From assembly GCA_018365815.1 (NCBI GenBank), contig JAGZJH010000001.1, positions 75,221 to 139,220 on the forward strand: DNA of 64,000 bases. Direction: 5' to 3'. Every line of letters begins with the position of its first letter. The first letter of the stretch is position 1. Position numbers and translations under genes: made by a program. This document shows, piece after piece, positions 25,303-35,624 of this stretch. A model generated the notes under the pieces. It ran no database searches and was not told the DNA's origin. It worked only from the letters and a program-made list of their open reading frames with translations. The DNA is from Erysipelotrichaceae bacterium. Lineage in GTDB: Bacteria; Bacillota_I; Bacilli_A; Erysipelotrichales; Coprobacillaceae.

Positions 25303-25659
25303 CTATGATTCACCTAATTGTGCTTTAGCATCTTTTAATGCATTTGATACAGCCTCTAGAACACCATCACTTGTTTTAGTTGCTCCTGTGACTTCGTCTA
25401 CATTAGTTGTGGTGTTGGCTTGAATAATTTTATCAAATAATTCAGTTTCTACTTCTTCATAATAACTTGCAGTTTCACTATGACTATTTGTCACTATTTG
25501 AGTAATTTTACCATTTTCAATAGTCACTGTAAGATCAATAACTCCTCCCATACCTTGACCTTCACCGCTAAATGATCCATCAGCGTATTCAACCTTAGGT
25601 TCATTTTTACATCCAGTCATACATAACAATAAAGTCAATATAATTAATATTTTTTTCAT
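25303..25659 (-). CDS. FMN-binding domain lipoprotein
   Basis: This 118-residue protein has a lipoprotein signal (LLLCMTGC, Cys16) and one FMN_bind domain. It contains the sequence GEGQGMGGVIDLTVTIENGK and the flavinylation motif VTGATKTSDGVL, where the second Thr is the expected covalent FMN site for ApbE. It is an extracytosolic flavin carrier. It overlaps the exonuclease gene by four bases and abuts the Gx transporter gene. Confidence 0.88.
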   Translation of the reverse strand: MKKILIILTLLLCMTGCKNEPKVEYADGSFSGEGQGMGGVIDLTVTIENGKITQIVTNSHSETASYYEEVETELFDKIIQANTTTNVDEVTGATKTSDGVLEAVSNALKDAKAQLGES

Positions 25660-26558
25660 GATGTCTCCTTTTTGGGTTGATTTTGAAATAACAACAAAAA
25701 TTGTTTATATGAAATAATTTTTAAATCTTGCCCTTTATTTACCAATTCTTTTGCCTTAATTAAATTATTAGTTAATTTATTTTGGCTAGTCACTAAATAA
25801 TTTGTATTAATATTTACTTTATCTTGTACAAAGCCCCCCATTTCAACAATATGTTCTCTTAACTTTTTTAAAGAGGCTTGATTAATGGAATCAAAGCATA
25901 TACATTGATGGTAAATATTTTCATTAATATCAGTAATATTTTCTTCTTTAAAAATTAAATTGTTTGAAACATCACTGACATAAATATTACGATAATATCC
26001 CGGTGACATTGTTCCATAACTCACTCGTACAAGTTGATGAAGCATATCTAGACTTTTAACATGATAAATACTTTTTAATCGTTTAATAATTCTTACACAC
26101 ATTAAAGCATCTTCTAAAGCATGATGATGATTGAAATTTAAATGAAAATAATCAGCAATACCATCTAGTTTATATGAACGACACCCCTCTAATAACTTAC
26201 GAGCTAATACAAATGTACAAGACATATTGCAATGAGGATATGGAATATGATAATAATCCAAAACAGCCCTTAAAAACAATGAGTCTTGTTGTATGTTATG
26301 TGCTACAATTGTGGAATTTTCAATATAAGGTTTAATCTGCTCCCAAATTTTATCAAACGTCGGTGCACTATACATTCGTTCTATATTGATACGATGTACT
26401 TTATAACTCCCTTTTTCAACAAAAAATGGTGCAGGTCGTACAAGTGAATAAAAGGTTTTTATAATTTTGTTATTTTCAACCACGCACATTCCAATCGCAC
26501 AAATACTACTAGGGTGCCGATTAGCCAATTCAAAATCAAGCGTAGTATACTTTTCCAT
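25656..26558 (-). CDS. DEDD exonuclease with C-terminal BRCT domain
   Basis: This protein of about 300 residues has a DnaQ/PolC-type 3'-5' exonuclease domain (residues 1-165): TLDFELANRHP (Exo I), VAHNIQQDSLFLRAVL (Exo II) and HHALEDALMCVRI (Exo III). The C-terminal 90 residues (INQASLKKLREHIVEMGGFV, NYLVTSQN) look like a BRCT domain. It probably acts in DNA repair. ATG 26558 with GGAGAG is preferred over GTG 26573. The link to the downstream flavin lipoprotein is probably only transcriptional. Confidence 0.82.
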   Translation of the reverse strand: MEKYTTLDFELANRHPSSICAIGMCVVENNKIIKTFYSLVRPAPFFVEKGSYKVHRINIERMYSAPTFDKIWEQIKPYIENSTIVAHNIQQDSLFLRAVLDYYHIPYPHCNMSCTFVLARKLLEGCRSYKLDGIADYFHLNFNHHHALEDALMCVRIIKRLKSIYHVKSLDMLHQLVRVSYGTMSPGYYRNIYVSDVSNNLIFKEENITDINENIYHQCICFDSINQASLKKLREHIVEMGGFVQDKVNINTNYLVTSQNKLTNNLIKAKELVNKGQDLKIISYKQFLLLFQNQPKKETS

Positions 26559-26591
26559 ATTATCACTCTCCACCCCTCAATTCTATCATAA

Positions 26592-26621
26592 AATAAAAAA
26601 GAAATCAAAATTGATTTCTTT
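26592..26621 (-). terminator. terminator of the DJ-1 gene
   Basis: AAAGAAATCA/TGATTTCTTT stem with loop ATTT, then T residues on the minus strand. Confidence 0.85.
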
Positions 26622-27153
26622 AACCTAAATACAACATCGATTGTTTTAAATCTTTTGAGTTAATTTCTAATATTTCAACTAAAGAATACGCAAAATCAAA
26701 AGTTGTTGCTGGTCCTCTACTAGTAATTACATTTCCATCTATTACTACATTTTTTTCAAGATATTGTTGACAAATAATTTCTTTTTCAAATCCCGGATAA
26801 CTTGTGACTTTTTTATCACCAATTAGTTTAGCTTGACTAAGGACAATAGGTGCCGCACAAATGGCTGCAATCCATCTTTGATTTTGATTCATTTGATTTA
26901 AATACTCAATGACCTCTAGATTATCTTTTAAATTTGTTGCTCCAGGTAACCCACCAGGTAAAATCACCATATCCACTAACCGATGATCAAATAACAAATC
27001 CGTCTTGATTTTAATTCCATGAGAACCGATGACTTCAATATTTTTCATACCCACTAATTTACAATCAACATTCGCACGTCTTAAAATATCACACGTTACA
27101 AGTGCCTCAATTTCTTCAAATCCATCTTCTAATAAAATATATGCTACTTTCAT
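26620..27153 (-). CDS. DJ-1/PfpI family protein
   Basis: This 177-residue protein of the DJ-1 group (YajL/ThiJ-like) has the acidic residue in LEDGFEEIEAL, the nucleophilic Cys in AAICAAPIVL and the GPATTFDFAYSLVE helix. Family members act as glyoxalase III or deglycase-type stress proteins; which applies here is not visible. The start codon directly abuts the stop of the serine hydrolase gene, so the two share a transcript. Confidence 0.88.
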   Translation of the reverse strand: MKVAYILLEDGFEEIEALVTCDILRRANVDCKLVGMKNIEVIGSHGIKIKTDLLFDHRLVDMVILPGGLPGATNLKDNLEVIEYLNQMNQNQRWIAAICAAPIVLSQAKLIGDKKVTSYPGFEKEIICQQYLEKNVVIDGNVITSRGPATTFDFAYSLVEILEINSKDLKQSMLYLG

Positions 27154-28863
27154 CTAAAAACCTCCTTTATTTTCATCTTTTTCTATTTCCCCTTTAACAT
27201 GAGGATTTAACCAACGATCAATATAATATTCAAAATAACCTTGATCTTTAATATTAAAAAACTTATGATGTCCCATCATTAAAGAACTATCTTGATTATT
27301 CATTAACTCTTTTAACTTAGGGATTTCATCAAAAATAAGTTGACACTCATTATCTTTAAAAAATATTTTAATCACTCTGACATTAGAAGTTTCAATAAAA
27401 CATATTTCTAATTTTAAAACTAATTGTTGATCTTCGTTATATGTCAATTGATAACTCGTACTGATTTTATAATATTCTTGATTAAACTCTAAAACTTGTT
27501 GTTTTAAACTTGTATCAATTTCATATTCATGATGTGATTCTTTAATCACCAATTTCAATTTTTTCTTTTCAACTTCTAACATTATTGACTCAATTCCTAA
27601 TGTGTAATTATTATTTAACCCTTGAATAAACAATGGCATAATACTTGCAATATTAGGTTTTAAATTGATTAAACGATGATGATAAGGCTGTAATAATTGT
27701 AAAGGGAGTGACGTTGAAAAAGGATTAAATCGAGTACTTTTAAGTTGTTTTTTTAACTTGAAATAACTTAAATCTAGATAAGGTTTAAATTTTAACGTTG
27801 GAAAAACAAAATATCGATTAATCAGTTCAATTTCCGGACTATTTGCAAAAACTGATGTACTTCCAGCACACATTGCAACGACCATATTTTTTTCAGGGAT
27901 TATCACTACATTTTGACCTAACATTCCATTAAATTGATAACAATTTTCTTTTTCATTTAACCAGATATGATAACCATATCCATATAAATTCAATGTTGGA
28001 TCTGTATTGATTTGAAAGGAAGTTGCTTCTTCAATTAACTTTTCATCAATTAAACGTTGGTGATTATACACCCCTTTATTTAAATATAATAACCCAATTT
28101 TTGCCATACTCTCTAAACTTAAATAAACACCCCATCCTCCTTTATTATAACCTTTAGGGCAAGATTCAAAATAATGTTGAAATATCCCCAAAGGTTCAAA
28201 TAAACGCTTCGTTAAATACTCTTCTAAAGTCTGATGTGTTACTTTTGTAATAATGACTGATAAAATATATGTATTCAAACTATTGTAATGAAACTTTGTT
28301 CCTGGTTTAAATTTTAAATTGGCTTCTAAATATCCTTTAACCCAGTTATTTTCAACTAAAGAATTAGGTTCAGTAAAATCAACGCCACTACTCATTGTTA
28401 AAAGGTGTTTAATTGTCAATTTTTTCAATTTAAAAGCAGTCAACATCGTCGTTTCTTTACTAAAATAATCAATCACTAAATCATCTAAATGAATTAACTT
28501 TTCTTGAATTGCAAATAAAACGGCCAATGAAGTAATACTTTTACATAAAGAATGAGTAACATGCATAATGTGATTATGATATGGAGAATATGAAACATCT
28601 AATATTACTTTTTCATCTTTAATAATCATTACCCCATGAGGGTTCGTATGTTTTAATTCATTAAATTCTTTTAAAAATGATAATAAATACTGCGAAGGTA
28701 TTGTCGCTTTTTGAGGAGATATTCTTTTTAAATGAACATCTTCCTTAAATTGACTAAAATCAATTTTTTGAGGAATGTATTGATTTGAGTAAATAGGTGT
28801 TGTTCTATTTTGAGTACATTTGTTAATAAAGGATAATATTTTCATCTGTGTTTTAATATCCAT
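27154..28863 (-). CDS. class C beta-lactamase-like serine hydrolase
   Basis: This protein of about 569 residues has a serine hydrolase domain in its first 350 residues: SxxK as SLCKSITS, the Tyr of FHYNSLNTYIL and a GQNVVIIPEKNMVV strand near the third motif. A C-terminal region of about 200 residues, rich in beta strands, is not recognised. No signal peptide is seen, so it is probably cytosolic. The start at ATG 28863 follows GAGGTG. The pseudogene at 11400-12371 is a shorter relative. Confidence 0.8.
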   Translation of the reverse strand: MDIKTQMKILSFINKCTQNRTTPIYSNQYIPQKIDFSQFKEDVHLKRISPQKATIPSQYLLSFLKEFNELKHTNPHGVMIIKDEKVILDVSYSPYHNHIMHVTHSLCKSITSLAVLFAIQEKLIHLDDLVIDYFSKETTMLTAFKLKKLTIKHLLTMSSGVDFTEPNSLVENNWVKGYLEANLKFKPGTKFHYNSLNTYILSVIITKVTHQTLEEYLTKRLFEPLGIFQHYFESCPKGYNKGGWGVYLSLESMAKIGLLYLNKGVYNHQRLIDEKLIEEATSFQINTDPTLNLYGYGYHIWLNEKENCYQFNGMLGQNVVIIPEKNMVVAMCAGSTSVFANSPEIELINRYFVFPTLKFKPYLDLSYFKLKKQLKSTRFNPFSTSLPLQLLQPYHHRLINLKPNIASIMPLFIQGLNNNYTLGIESIMLEVEKKKLKLVIKESHHEYEIDTSLKQQVLEFNQEYYKISTSYQLTYNEDQQLVLKLEICFIETSNVRVIKIFFKDNECQLIFDEIPKLKELMNNQDSSLMMGHHKFFNIKDQGYFEYYIDRWLNPHVKGEIEKDENKGGF

Positions 28864-28919
28864 CATCTTCACCTCATTTTAATTATCTAATATTTTAAAT
28901 TAATAAGACAACTCATATA

Positions 28920-30221
28920 TTAGACCTCTAGTTTTGTTGGGTCTAAAAATTTAGTTTCATGTTTTTTTAATTCAATGAATGTCCGATTGGCAATATCTAA
29001 AGACAAATCGCCAATACGTTCAAGATGACTTAAAAAATCTAAAATTACAGAAACTGCAATTGAATTATCACATACATTTTGTCTCATTCTTTCAAAATGA
29101 TTGTGTTGACAAATTTGTTCTAATTGATTTAAACTTTCTTCTTTAAGATTTAAATCATTTAATAATTCTACTTCACTATTTTCAAAAATAGTCATCGCTT
29201 CTTCTATCATTTGTTCAATTAATAAATAGACTTCTTCAAGATCATGATAAGCAGATTTAGAAAAACGACCGTTTTCTTCATATACCATTTTATAAAATTC
29301 TATCAAATCATTCACACGATCGGATATTTGTTCTAAATATTTAATAATTTGATAATTTTTATAATATTCTTGTATCTGATGATTGACCAGTGTTGGTTGA
29401 TTTGCAATTTTTAATAAGTATTGAGATAACAAAGTATCGTATTTATTTACAAGGGCTTCAACTTCATGAACTTCATCATAAACTTCTTTTTTTAGTAAGT
29501 AAATATTGTTTTGATAAACGAATGTTTTCTAATATATTTCTTCCCATTCGAAGAGTATTTTTTTAGCGATAGCTAAAGCTACAACTGGAAATCGTTCAAT
29601 TAATGAATCGTTTAAGTTGTCAATATTTTCGATTTTTAAATCTTTATTAGTTTCATCAGGAATTATTTTTTCTAACAACTTCACACTTTGTTTCACAAAA
29701 GGAATAATTAAAATTGTAGAAATAATGTTGAAAATAAGATGTGCTTGAGCAATATACATTTCCCCACTACCATTTAATAATTGTGTAATATAGTTTGTAA
29801 GATTAACAAAGGGCGTTAATAAAACCATTCCTAATAAAGCACCAAATAAATTATATACAGCATGGAACCATGCGGCTCGTTTAGTTGGCACTGAACCACC
29901 TGCAGCTGCTATTAAAGCTGTCATACAAGTTCCAACATTTGTTCCAATTGTAATACCAATAGCTTGCATTAAACTCATTAATCCTGCTCTAACTAAACTA
30001 ATTGAAATAACAGTTACCTCAGAACTTGAATGAAGTAAAGCAGAAATAACTATTCCTACTATAATAGACATTAATAAATTACTTGTATATTTTGCAATAT
30101 AATCTCGGATTTTAGTTCCTGCGATACTTTTTAAAGCATCACTCATTAAGTTAATCCCATATATAAATATCGCTAGTCCTCCTAAAATTAAACCGATAGC
30201 ATAAATATTTAAACCATTCAT
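28920..30221 (-). pseudogene. Na/Pi cotransporter (NptA-PhoU fusion) with in-frame stop and likely internal deletion
   Basis: The N-terminal 230 residues are an NptA-type Na/Pi membrane domain (HSSSEVTVISISLVRAG, GTNVGTCMTALIAA), ending at TAG 29529-29531. The same frame continues without a start into a PhoU-like helical domain to 28920, so the two parts were one protein. NptA normally has two homologous QSSS repeats; here the first repeat runs straight into the tail of the second (KRAAWFHAVYNLFGALLG, AQAHLIFNII), as expected from recombination between the repeats. About 150 to 190 residues appear lost. Function is doubtful. Confidence 0.7.
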
Positions 30222-30299
30222 ATTATCTCAACTTTCTTACTAGAAATATTGTATCATAATAAGTTTATGAATGTCTTTTTTTTCACAAAATGTACTTAA

Positions 30300-30331
30300 A
30301 ATAAAAAAAGAATAAGGTTCACACCTTATTC
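30300..30331 (-). terminator. terminator of pfkA-pyk
   Basis: GAATAAGGT/ACCTTATTC stem (9 bp), followed by seven T residues on the minus strand. Confidence 0.88.
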
Positions 30332-31753
30332 AACGCATACAACTAAGTTTAAGAAGTTAGTTGATCCAGTTTGTCCTGGATTTCCACCAGTAACTAAGAT
30401 TTTTGAACATGATTCAATACCATTTTCTTTAGCTATTTTTATTGCATATGGTACCATTTCTTCAACTTTTTTAATTGGATCACAAATTACTGCATTAACT
30501 CCCCAATTTAAAGCTAAACGTTTAACAGTCACTTCATGAGGTGTAGCAGCAATAATTGGACAACCTGGTCTGTATCTTGAAATACGTTGAGCAGTACGTC
30601 CTGATTCTGTAAATGCAACGATTGCTGAAACATTAAATTTGTTAGCAATTTCTGCTACAGAAATAACAATTGCTTCATCAGTATCTTCACTATTTGCTGT
30701 TCTTTCTGCTTTTCTAAATAATGAACCATGATCTAATGCAGTTTCTGTTTTTCTAGCAACTTTAGCCATAGTAGTAACAGCTTCCCATGGATAATCACCT
30801 TGAGCAGATTCTCCTGATAACATAATAGCATCAGATCCGTCAAAAATTGCATTAGCTACGTCACTTACTTCCGCACGAGTAGGACGTGGATTTTTTTGCA
30901 TACTTTCTAACATTTGAGTTGCTGTAATTACTACTTTTCCAGTAGCATTACATTTTTTAATTAATTCTTTTTGGATTAATGGTACATCTTCAGCAGGTAC
31001 TTCTACCCCTAAGTCACCACGAGCAACCATGATACCATCAGCAACTTCTAAGATTTCGTCCATGTTGCTTACCCCTTCACTATTTTCAATTTTAGCAATA
31101 ATTTGAACATCTGGACGATTATTTTTATTTAATAATTCTCTTACTTGTAAAACATCATCAGCACGTCTTACAAAAGAAGCGGCTACATAGTTAATTCCTT
31201 GTTCACAACCAAATGTAATGTCACTAATATCTTTTTCAGATAAATAATCGAAACCTAATTTAATTCCAGGAACGTTAATTCCACGTTTATTTTTAACATC
31301 ACCATTGTTTAAACAAGTTGTGATAATATCTTTACCTTCAACTGCTTCAACTTGTAATTCTACTTGACCGTCGTTAACTAAGATGATTCCACCTTCTTTA
31401 ACATCTTTATATAATTCTTTATAAGTAATTGAAAAACGATTGCTTGTTCCTTCGATGTCTTCATAACAAATAACTGATTTTTGACCTTTTTTAAATTCAG
31501 CGACACCATTAACAAAGTCACCAGTTCTAATTTCTGGTCCTTTTGTATCTAATAAAATAGCACATTCTTTTCCAGTTTCTGCTTTAATCGCTTTAACTGT
31601 TTTAATACGTCCTCCATGTTCTTCGAAATCACCATGTGAGAAATTTAAACGCATAACGTTCATTCCCGCATCGATTAAACTTTCTAAAATTTCTCTTGGT
31701 TCTGAAGCAGGACCAATTGTACATACCATTTTAGTCTTTTTAAAAGCTTCCAT
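30326..31753 (-). CDS. pyk: pyruvate kinase
   Basis: This 475-residue glycolytic enzyme makes pyruvate and ATP from PEP. Motifs are TKMVCTIGPAS, MNVMRLNFSHGD, DTKGPEIRTGD, IIAKIENSEGV (catalytic Lys), MVARGDLGVE and ATQMLESM. The length is that of the E. coli type, without the extra PEP-utiliser-like domain of Bacillus Pyk. It lies 36 bases after pfkA in one operon. Confidence 0.96.
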   Translation of the reverse strand: MEAFKKTKMVCTIGPASEPREILESLIDAGMNVMRLNFSHGDFEEHGGRIKTVKAIKAETGKECAILLDTKGPEIRTGDFVNGVAEFKKGQKSVICYEDIEGTSNRFSITYKELYKDVKEGGIILVNDGQVELQVEAVEGKDIITTCLNNGDVKNKRGINVPGIKLGFDYLSEKDISDITFGCEQGINYVAASFVRRADDVLQVRELLNKNNRPDVQIIAKIENSEGVSNMDEILEVADGIMVARGDLGVEVPAEDVPLIQKELIKKCNATGKVVITATQMLESMQKNPRPTRAEVSDVANAIFDGSDAIMLSGESAQGDYPWEAVTTMAKVARKTETALDHGSLFRKAERTANSEDTDEAIVISVAEIANKFNVSAIVAFTESGRTAQRISRYRPGCPIIAATPHEVTVKRLALNWGVNAVICDPIKKVEEMVPYAIKIAKENGIESCSKILVTGGNPGQTGSTNFLNLVVCVE

Positions 31754-31789
31754 TTATTTCTCTCCTTTTTTTTCATACTCAATATATAT

Positions 31790-32743
31790 TTAACGAAGTT
31801 TTTGAAAATCTTCGTAAATACCTATATCTTTAACTTCATCACTTAAAGTCTTTTCAATCGATTGATTTATAATACGGCCTTTGATCAAACAAATTGCCTG
31901 AGCCAATTGCTTTTCTTCTAAAAGTTCAACCGCTTTAATACCCATACGAACAGATAAAATACGATCACCTACACTAGGATTCCCACCTCGTTGAATGTAC
32001 CCTAATTTAATTCCACGACTTTCAATTTGAGTAGTTTCTTCAATCATTTTTGCAAGTGAATAAACATCAGTGACGTTTTCACTTACAATAATTATACATT
32101 CATCTTTTAGTTTAATCATTTCTTTAACTGTTTGTGTGATAGTATTTAAATCAATATCTTTTTGACTTACAATAACTAAATCTACATCACTTGCAATTGC
32201 ACTATATTGAGCTAAATCGCTACAATGTCGTCCCATCACTTCAACAACAAGACAGCGACTATGACTACGAGCAGTGTCTCTTAGTTTTTCAACATTTTCT
32301 AAAATCGTTGAAACTGCGGTTTCAAAACCAATAGTTCTTTCAGTACCGATAATATCATTATCAATAGTTCCTGGAATTGCAATAGTTGGGAAACCTAATT
32401 TTGATAATGACATCGCACCATGATATGTTCCATCTCCGCCAATGACTATTAATCCTTCGATTTGTTGCTTTTTTAAATGTTCAATACATTTTAAAACGGT
32501 TTCTTCTTTTTTGAATTCATCAAAACGAGATGATTTTAAAATCGTACCTCCAAGATTTGAAATATTTGCGGTATTTTCTAAATTCAAAATTTTAAATTTT
32601 TTATAAAACAAACCACGATAACCTTCTAAAATTCCTACTACTTCAATTCCTTTATGATGTGCCACTTTAACAATACTAGAAATCGCACTGTTCATCCCCG
32701 GGGCATCGCCACCGGAAGTTAAAACTCCTATTCGCTTAACCAT
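31790..32743 (-). CDS. pfkA: 6-phosphofructokinase
   Basis: This 317-residue ATP-dependent PfkA has the start RIGVLTSGGDAPGMNSAI, then GYRGL, IGGDGTYHGAM, the catalytic PGTIDNDI and EVMGRHCSDLA. It is the first gene of the pfkA-pyk operon, the same order as in Bacillus. Confidence 0.96.
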   Translation of the reverse strand: MVKRIGVLTSGGDAPGMNSAISSIVKVAHHKGIEVVGILEGYRGLFYKKFKILNLENTANISNLGGTILKSSRFDEFKKEETVLKCIEHLKKQQIEGLIVIGGDGTYHGAMSLSKLGFPTIAIPGTIDNDIIGTERTIGFETAVSTILENVEKLRDTARSHSRCLVVEVMGRHCSDLAQYSAIASDVDLVIVSQKDIDLNTITQTVKEMIKLKDECIIIVSENVTDVYSLAKMIEETTQIESRGIKLGYIQRGGNPSVGDRILSVRMGIKAVELLEEKQLAQAICLIKGRIINQSIEKTLSDEVKDIGIYEDFQKLR

Positions 32744-32762
32744 AAGTCACCTCAACACATTC

Positions 32763-32802
32763 AATTCATGTGCTATTTTAACATGAATTTTCATTTTTTC
32801 AA
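32763..32802 (-). promoter_or_regulatory. pfkA promoter with dyad flanking the -10
   Basis: TTGAAA (32802-32797) and TAAAAT (32780-32775) are 16 bases apart. A perfect 9-bp inverted repeat, AATTCATGT (32763-32771) and ACATGAATT (32781-32789), brackets the -10, an arrangement suited to repressor binding. Confidence 0.55.
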
Positions 32803-32818
32803 CACCAAATAAAAAATT

Positions 32819-33721
32819 TCACATAAAAAATTTACTAGATTTTAGTTCCACTTCAACACTAACCGCTTTCATTTTTTCAATCAATCTCTCTACCTTTAGT
32901 TTATCCCCAATTTGCTTTGATAAAACATAATATTTTTTTAATTCTTCTAAACTGTAAACACTGGTAAAAAAAGTCGGTATTTTCTTTAACGAACGTTCAT
33001 TTACAATCGCTGCTAATACTTCATCACGCGACCACGGAGAAGCGTTTTCACCTCCAATATCATCTAATACTAAAACATCTACATTTTTTAGACTTATCAG
33101 TAATTCTGAACTATTATTAGAAGATGAAAATTGTTCTTTTAACGAACCAATTAAATTAGGAACATTGATAAATGCACATTGTTTTCCTTTTTGAGCCAAT
33201 TCATAAATAAATGCTGCCATTACTGTGGTTTTTCCATTTTGCATTGCACCATGTAAATAAATTCCTTTATCACTGGGTTCTTTAATGTAATTAAGCATTG
33301 TATTCAAAGCTAAAGAACGTGATGTTATTGAAAGTTCTTTAAACGGAATATCAAAAATAGAGTATGGCATATTACATGGTTGAATACGACTTAACACCGC
33401 TAAATGATGAGCATGTTCTATTTCAAAAGTACATGGTTGCATATCTAAGGAAATACGACCATTTTCACTAATTAATTGACGTTGATAGCCTTTCATATTT
33501 TTAGGACAGTTTTGAATAGACTCACACCCTATACACATTTGATAATCTTCTTGATAATTTAATAACTCAATCCAATAATCATCCATCATTAAACGTGTCA
33601 TATGATGCGTTTGCATAAATGCTTTAATTTTTGAATCTTGACATAACTTGTCTAAACTTTCTTTTTTGATTTGTTTAATATTATTAGGTAATCCTATCTG
33701 CGAGGCTACGTTTTTCATCAT
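32819..33721 (-). CDS. dnaI: primosomal protein DnaI, helicase loader
   Basis: This 300-residue AAA+ loader places the replicative helicase on DNA. The N-terminal region holds a Cys/His zinc-binding cluster (CIGCESIQNCPKN, later C and H residues). The P-loop is HGAMQNGKTTVMA, Walker B is VLVLDDIGGE, and sensor elements follow (IPTFFTSVYSLEEL). It lies nine bases after dnaB, as in Bacillus. Confidence 0.9.
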   Translation of the reverse strand: MMKNVASQIGLPNNIKQIKKESLDKLCQDSKIKAFMQTHHMTRLMMDDYWIELLNYQEDYQMCIGCESIQNCPKNMKGYQRQLISENGRISLDMQPCTFEIEHAHHLAVLSRIQPCNMPYSIFDIPFKELSITSRSLALNTMLNYIKEPSDKGIYLHGAMQNGKTTVMAAFIYELAQKGKQCAFINVPNLIGSLKEQFSSSNNSSELLISLKNVDVLVLDDIGGENASPWSRDEVLAAIVNERSLKKIPTFFTSVYSLEELKKYYVLSKQIGDKLKVERLIEKMKAVSVEVELKSSKFFM

Positions 33722-33730
33722 TCATTCCTC

Positions 33731-35014
33731 CTATAAACTTTTCATTAATTCGCGTAGTTCTTCTTCACTGATGGCTTCTTGATCACTAGGAACACTACTT
33801 TCTAATTTGCTTTGAGCAACTTGTTCTTGATACCATTGTGGCATATGTTGAGTTGCATTAGCATTTTTAACTTTCATATAGTTTTTAGCCTCCTGCATCG
33901 CTTCACTCACTGTTTTAATTCCTTTACGACGCCATGAAGCCGCTATGGCTTCGACATAATTTCGTGGCATTCGATTATCATTTTGTGCCCATGTTAATTC
34001 AAGTAACACATTAATCACGCCTGGTTCTAACCCTTGTTCTATCATTAGTTTTTCAACTAAAGAAAGATCCCGTCTAGTTGGTGTACTCCCTTGTTTTTTA
34101 GCAATCAATTTATAAGGTGACCACGATTCTAATTGTTTAATATGACGTGATTTTGAATCATTTTTTTCTCCGTTATAACTATATTGAATTGGTTGACTAT
34201 GATAAACCATTTCAAATTGTTGTGGGGCTTCTAGTTCATGATAATTTCTTGCTTTTATACTTAATATTTCTTCATTGACACGATAATCTTCAATTGACTC
34301 ATAAACTAATTGAGCCATTTGTTGCCCACTAATATGATAAACAACCCCTAGTTGTTTAACTTTATTTTCAACACTTGATGTAATCATATTTCTTCTTACT
34401 TGAAGTTCTTTTAACTCTTTATAAAACAAATCTAATGGATAATTAATCACTGGACTATGACTAACTTCTTTTTTAAGTTCTTCTTTTCTTTTTAAAACCG
34501 GAACCCCTTCTAATGAAGTATCTTCGATATAAAAAACTTCCTCAAATAAAGCCGTTGTTTCTTCATATTGTTCTAAGTCAACTTCTGGTGCAATAAAATA
34601 AAATTTATTTTTTTCATAATTCATAGTGCCTATTGTACGATATAATAAAGCATTTAATAATTCATTTTTAAAAAAAGTTTGAGCTTGTAATGGTAGTAAC
34701 ATTTCATAAAGATAATGGGTTATTCCATTTTCAAATTTAACATATGTTTTCATTAATCCTATCCCCTCTAATAAACGGATGGATTGTTTAATTTTATCTA
34801 AAGGAAGTGCGGTTTGCATTGTTAAACGGGCATGAGTCGAAACTAATGAAGTAAGTTTCACTAAATCAATTTCGCTATAAAGTGTTAAATAAAGACTCAT
34901 TGCTTCTACACCAATAAGCGGTTGATATAATAAAGTTAAAATAGGTAAACGTTCATTTAAAAAAATCGAATCGCTTTTAACTTCATAAGTATCACAACTT
35001 AACAATTGTTCCAT
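33731..35014 (-). CDS. dnaB: replication initiation and membrane attachment protein DnaB
   Basis: This 427-residue Firmicute DnaB (not the helicase) works with DnaD and DnaI at oriC and restart sites. The N-terminal winged-helix region (LPILTLLYQPLIGVEAMSLY) and the C-terminal DnaB_2/DnaD domain (EQGLEPGVINVLLELTWAQN, YVEAIAASWRRKGIKTVSEA) are clear. It overlaps coaE by 16 bases. Confidence 0.9.
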   Translation of the reverse strand: MEQLLSCDTYEVKSDSIFLNERLPILTLLYQPLIGVEAMSLYLTLYSEIDLVKLTSLVSTHARLTMQTALPLDKIKQSIRLLEGIGLMKTYVKFENGITHYLYEMLLPLQAQTFFKNELLNALLYRTIGTMNYEKNKFYFIAPEVDLEQYEETTALFEEVFYIEDTSLEGVPVLKRKEELKKEVSHSPVINYPLDLFYKELKELQVRRNMITSSVENKVKQLGVVYHISGQQMAQLVYESIEDYRVNEEILSIKARNYHELEAPQQFEMVYHSQPIQYSYNGEKNDSKSRHIKQLESWSPYKLIAKKQGSTPTRRDLSLVEKLMIEQGLEPGVINVLLELTWAQNDNRMPRNYVEAIAASWRRKGIKTVSEAMQEAKNYMKVKNANATQHMPQWYQEQVAQSKLESSVPSDQEAISEEELRELMKSL

Positions 35015-35598
35015 TCTATCTCTCCTTTGTTTATCTTTTTTAAAAACACTTCAATTTGGTCATATAAATTATTTAAATCGCCTTCATTATTAATAATATA
35101 ATGAGCTAATTGTTTTTTTGTTTCAATCGGCATCTGACTTTGAATTCTTGCTTCAACTTCTTGATTAGTTAAATGATTACGCTCTTTTAAACGTTGTTTT
35201 TGTAACTGTTCATTGATATAGACAACAACAACATAATCACATAAATATTCCAACTTTGCTTCATAAAGCAAAGGAATATCTAAAAAAACGATAGTTTGCA
35301 TTGAATTTTTAATTTGTTTTTTAATGTTTTTAATGACATAAGGGTGTACTATATCTTCTAACTGTTGTTGTTTTATCTTATCATTAAAAATAATTTCTCC
35401 TAATTTTTTTCGATCAATATTCCCATTTTGATCTTGACATTCAAACTTTGTTAAAACATTTTGAATACACTTAGTATCCTTTGTTAATGCTTCAAATGAA
35501 ATTTGATCTGCATCGATGACTTGATAACCAAGTTGTTTTAAATAATGGCTAACTGTACTTTTACCGGTTGCTATACCACCTGTAATTCCTATAATCAT
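34999..35598 (-). CDS. coaE: dephospho-CoA kinase
   Basis: This 199-residue P-loop kinase carries out the last step of CoA synthesis. Motifs are IIGITGGIATGKSTVS (Walker A), DADQISFEAL, DIPLLYE and VVVVYI. It sits between mutM and dnaB as in many Firmicutes, behind the terminator at 35625-35652. Confidence 0.94.
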   Translation of the reverse strand: MIIGITGGIATGKSTVSHYLKQLGYQVIDADQISFEALTKDTKCIQNVLTKFECQDQNGNIDRKKLGEIIFNDKIKQQQLEDIVHPYVIKNIKKQIKNSMQTIVFLDIPLLYEAKLEYLCDYVVVVYINEQLQKQRLKERNHLTNQEVEARIQSQMPIETKKQLAHYIINNEGDLNNLYDQIEVFLKKINKGEIEWNNC

Positions 35599-35624
35599 AT
35601 CATCACTCCTTATTTATATATTTT

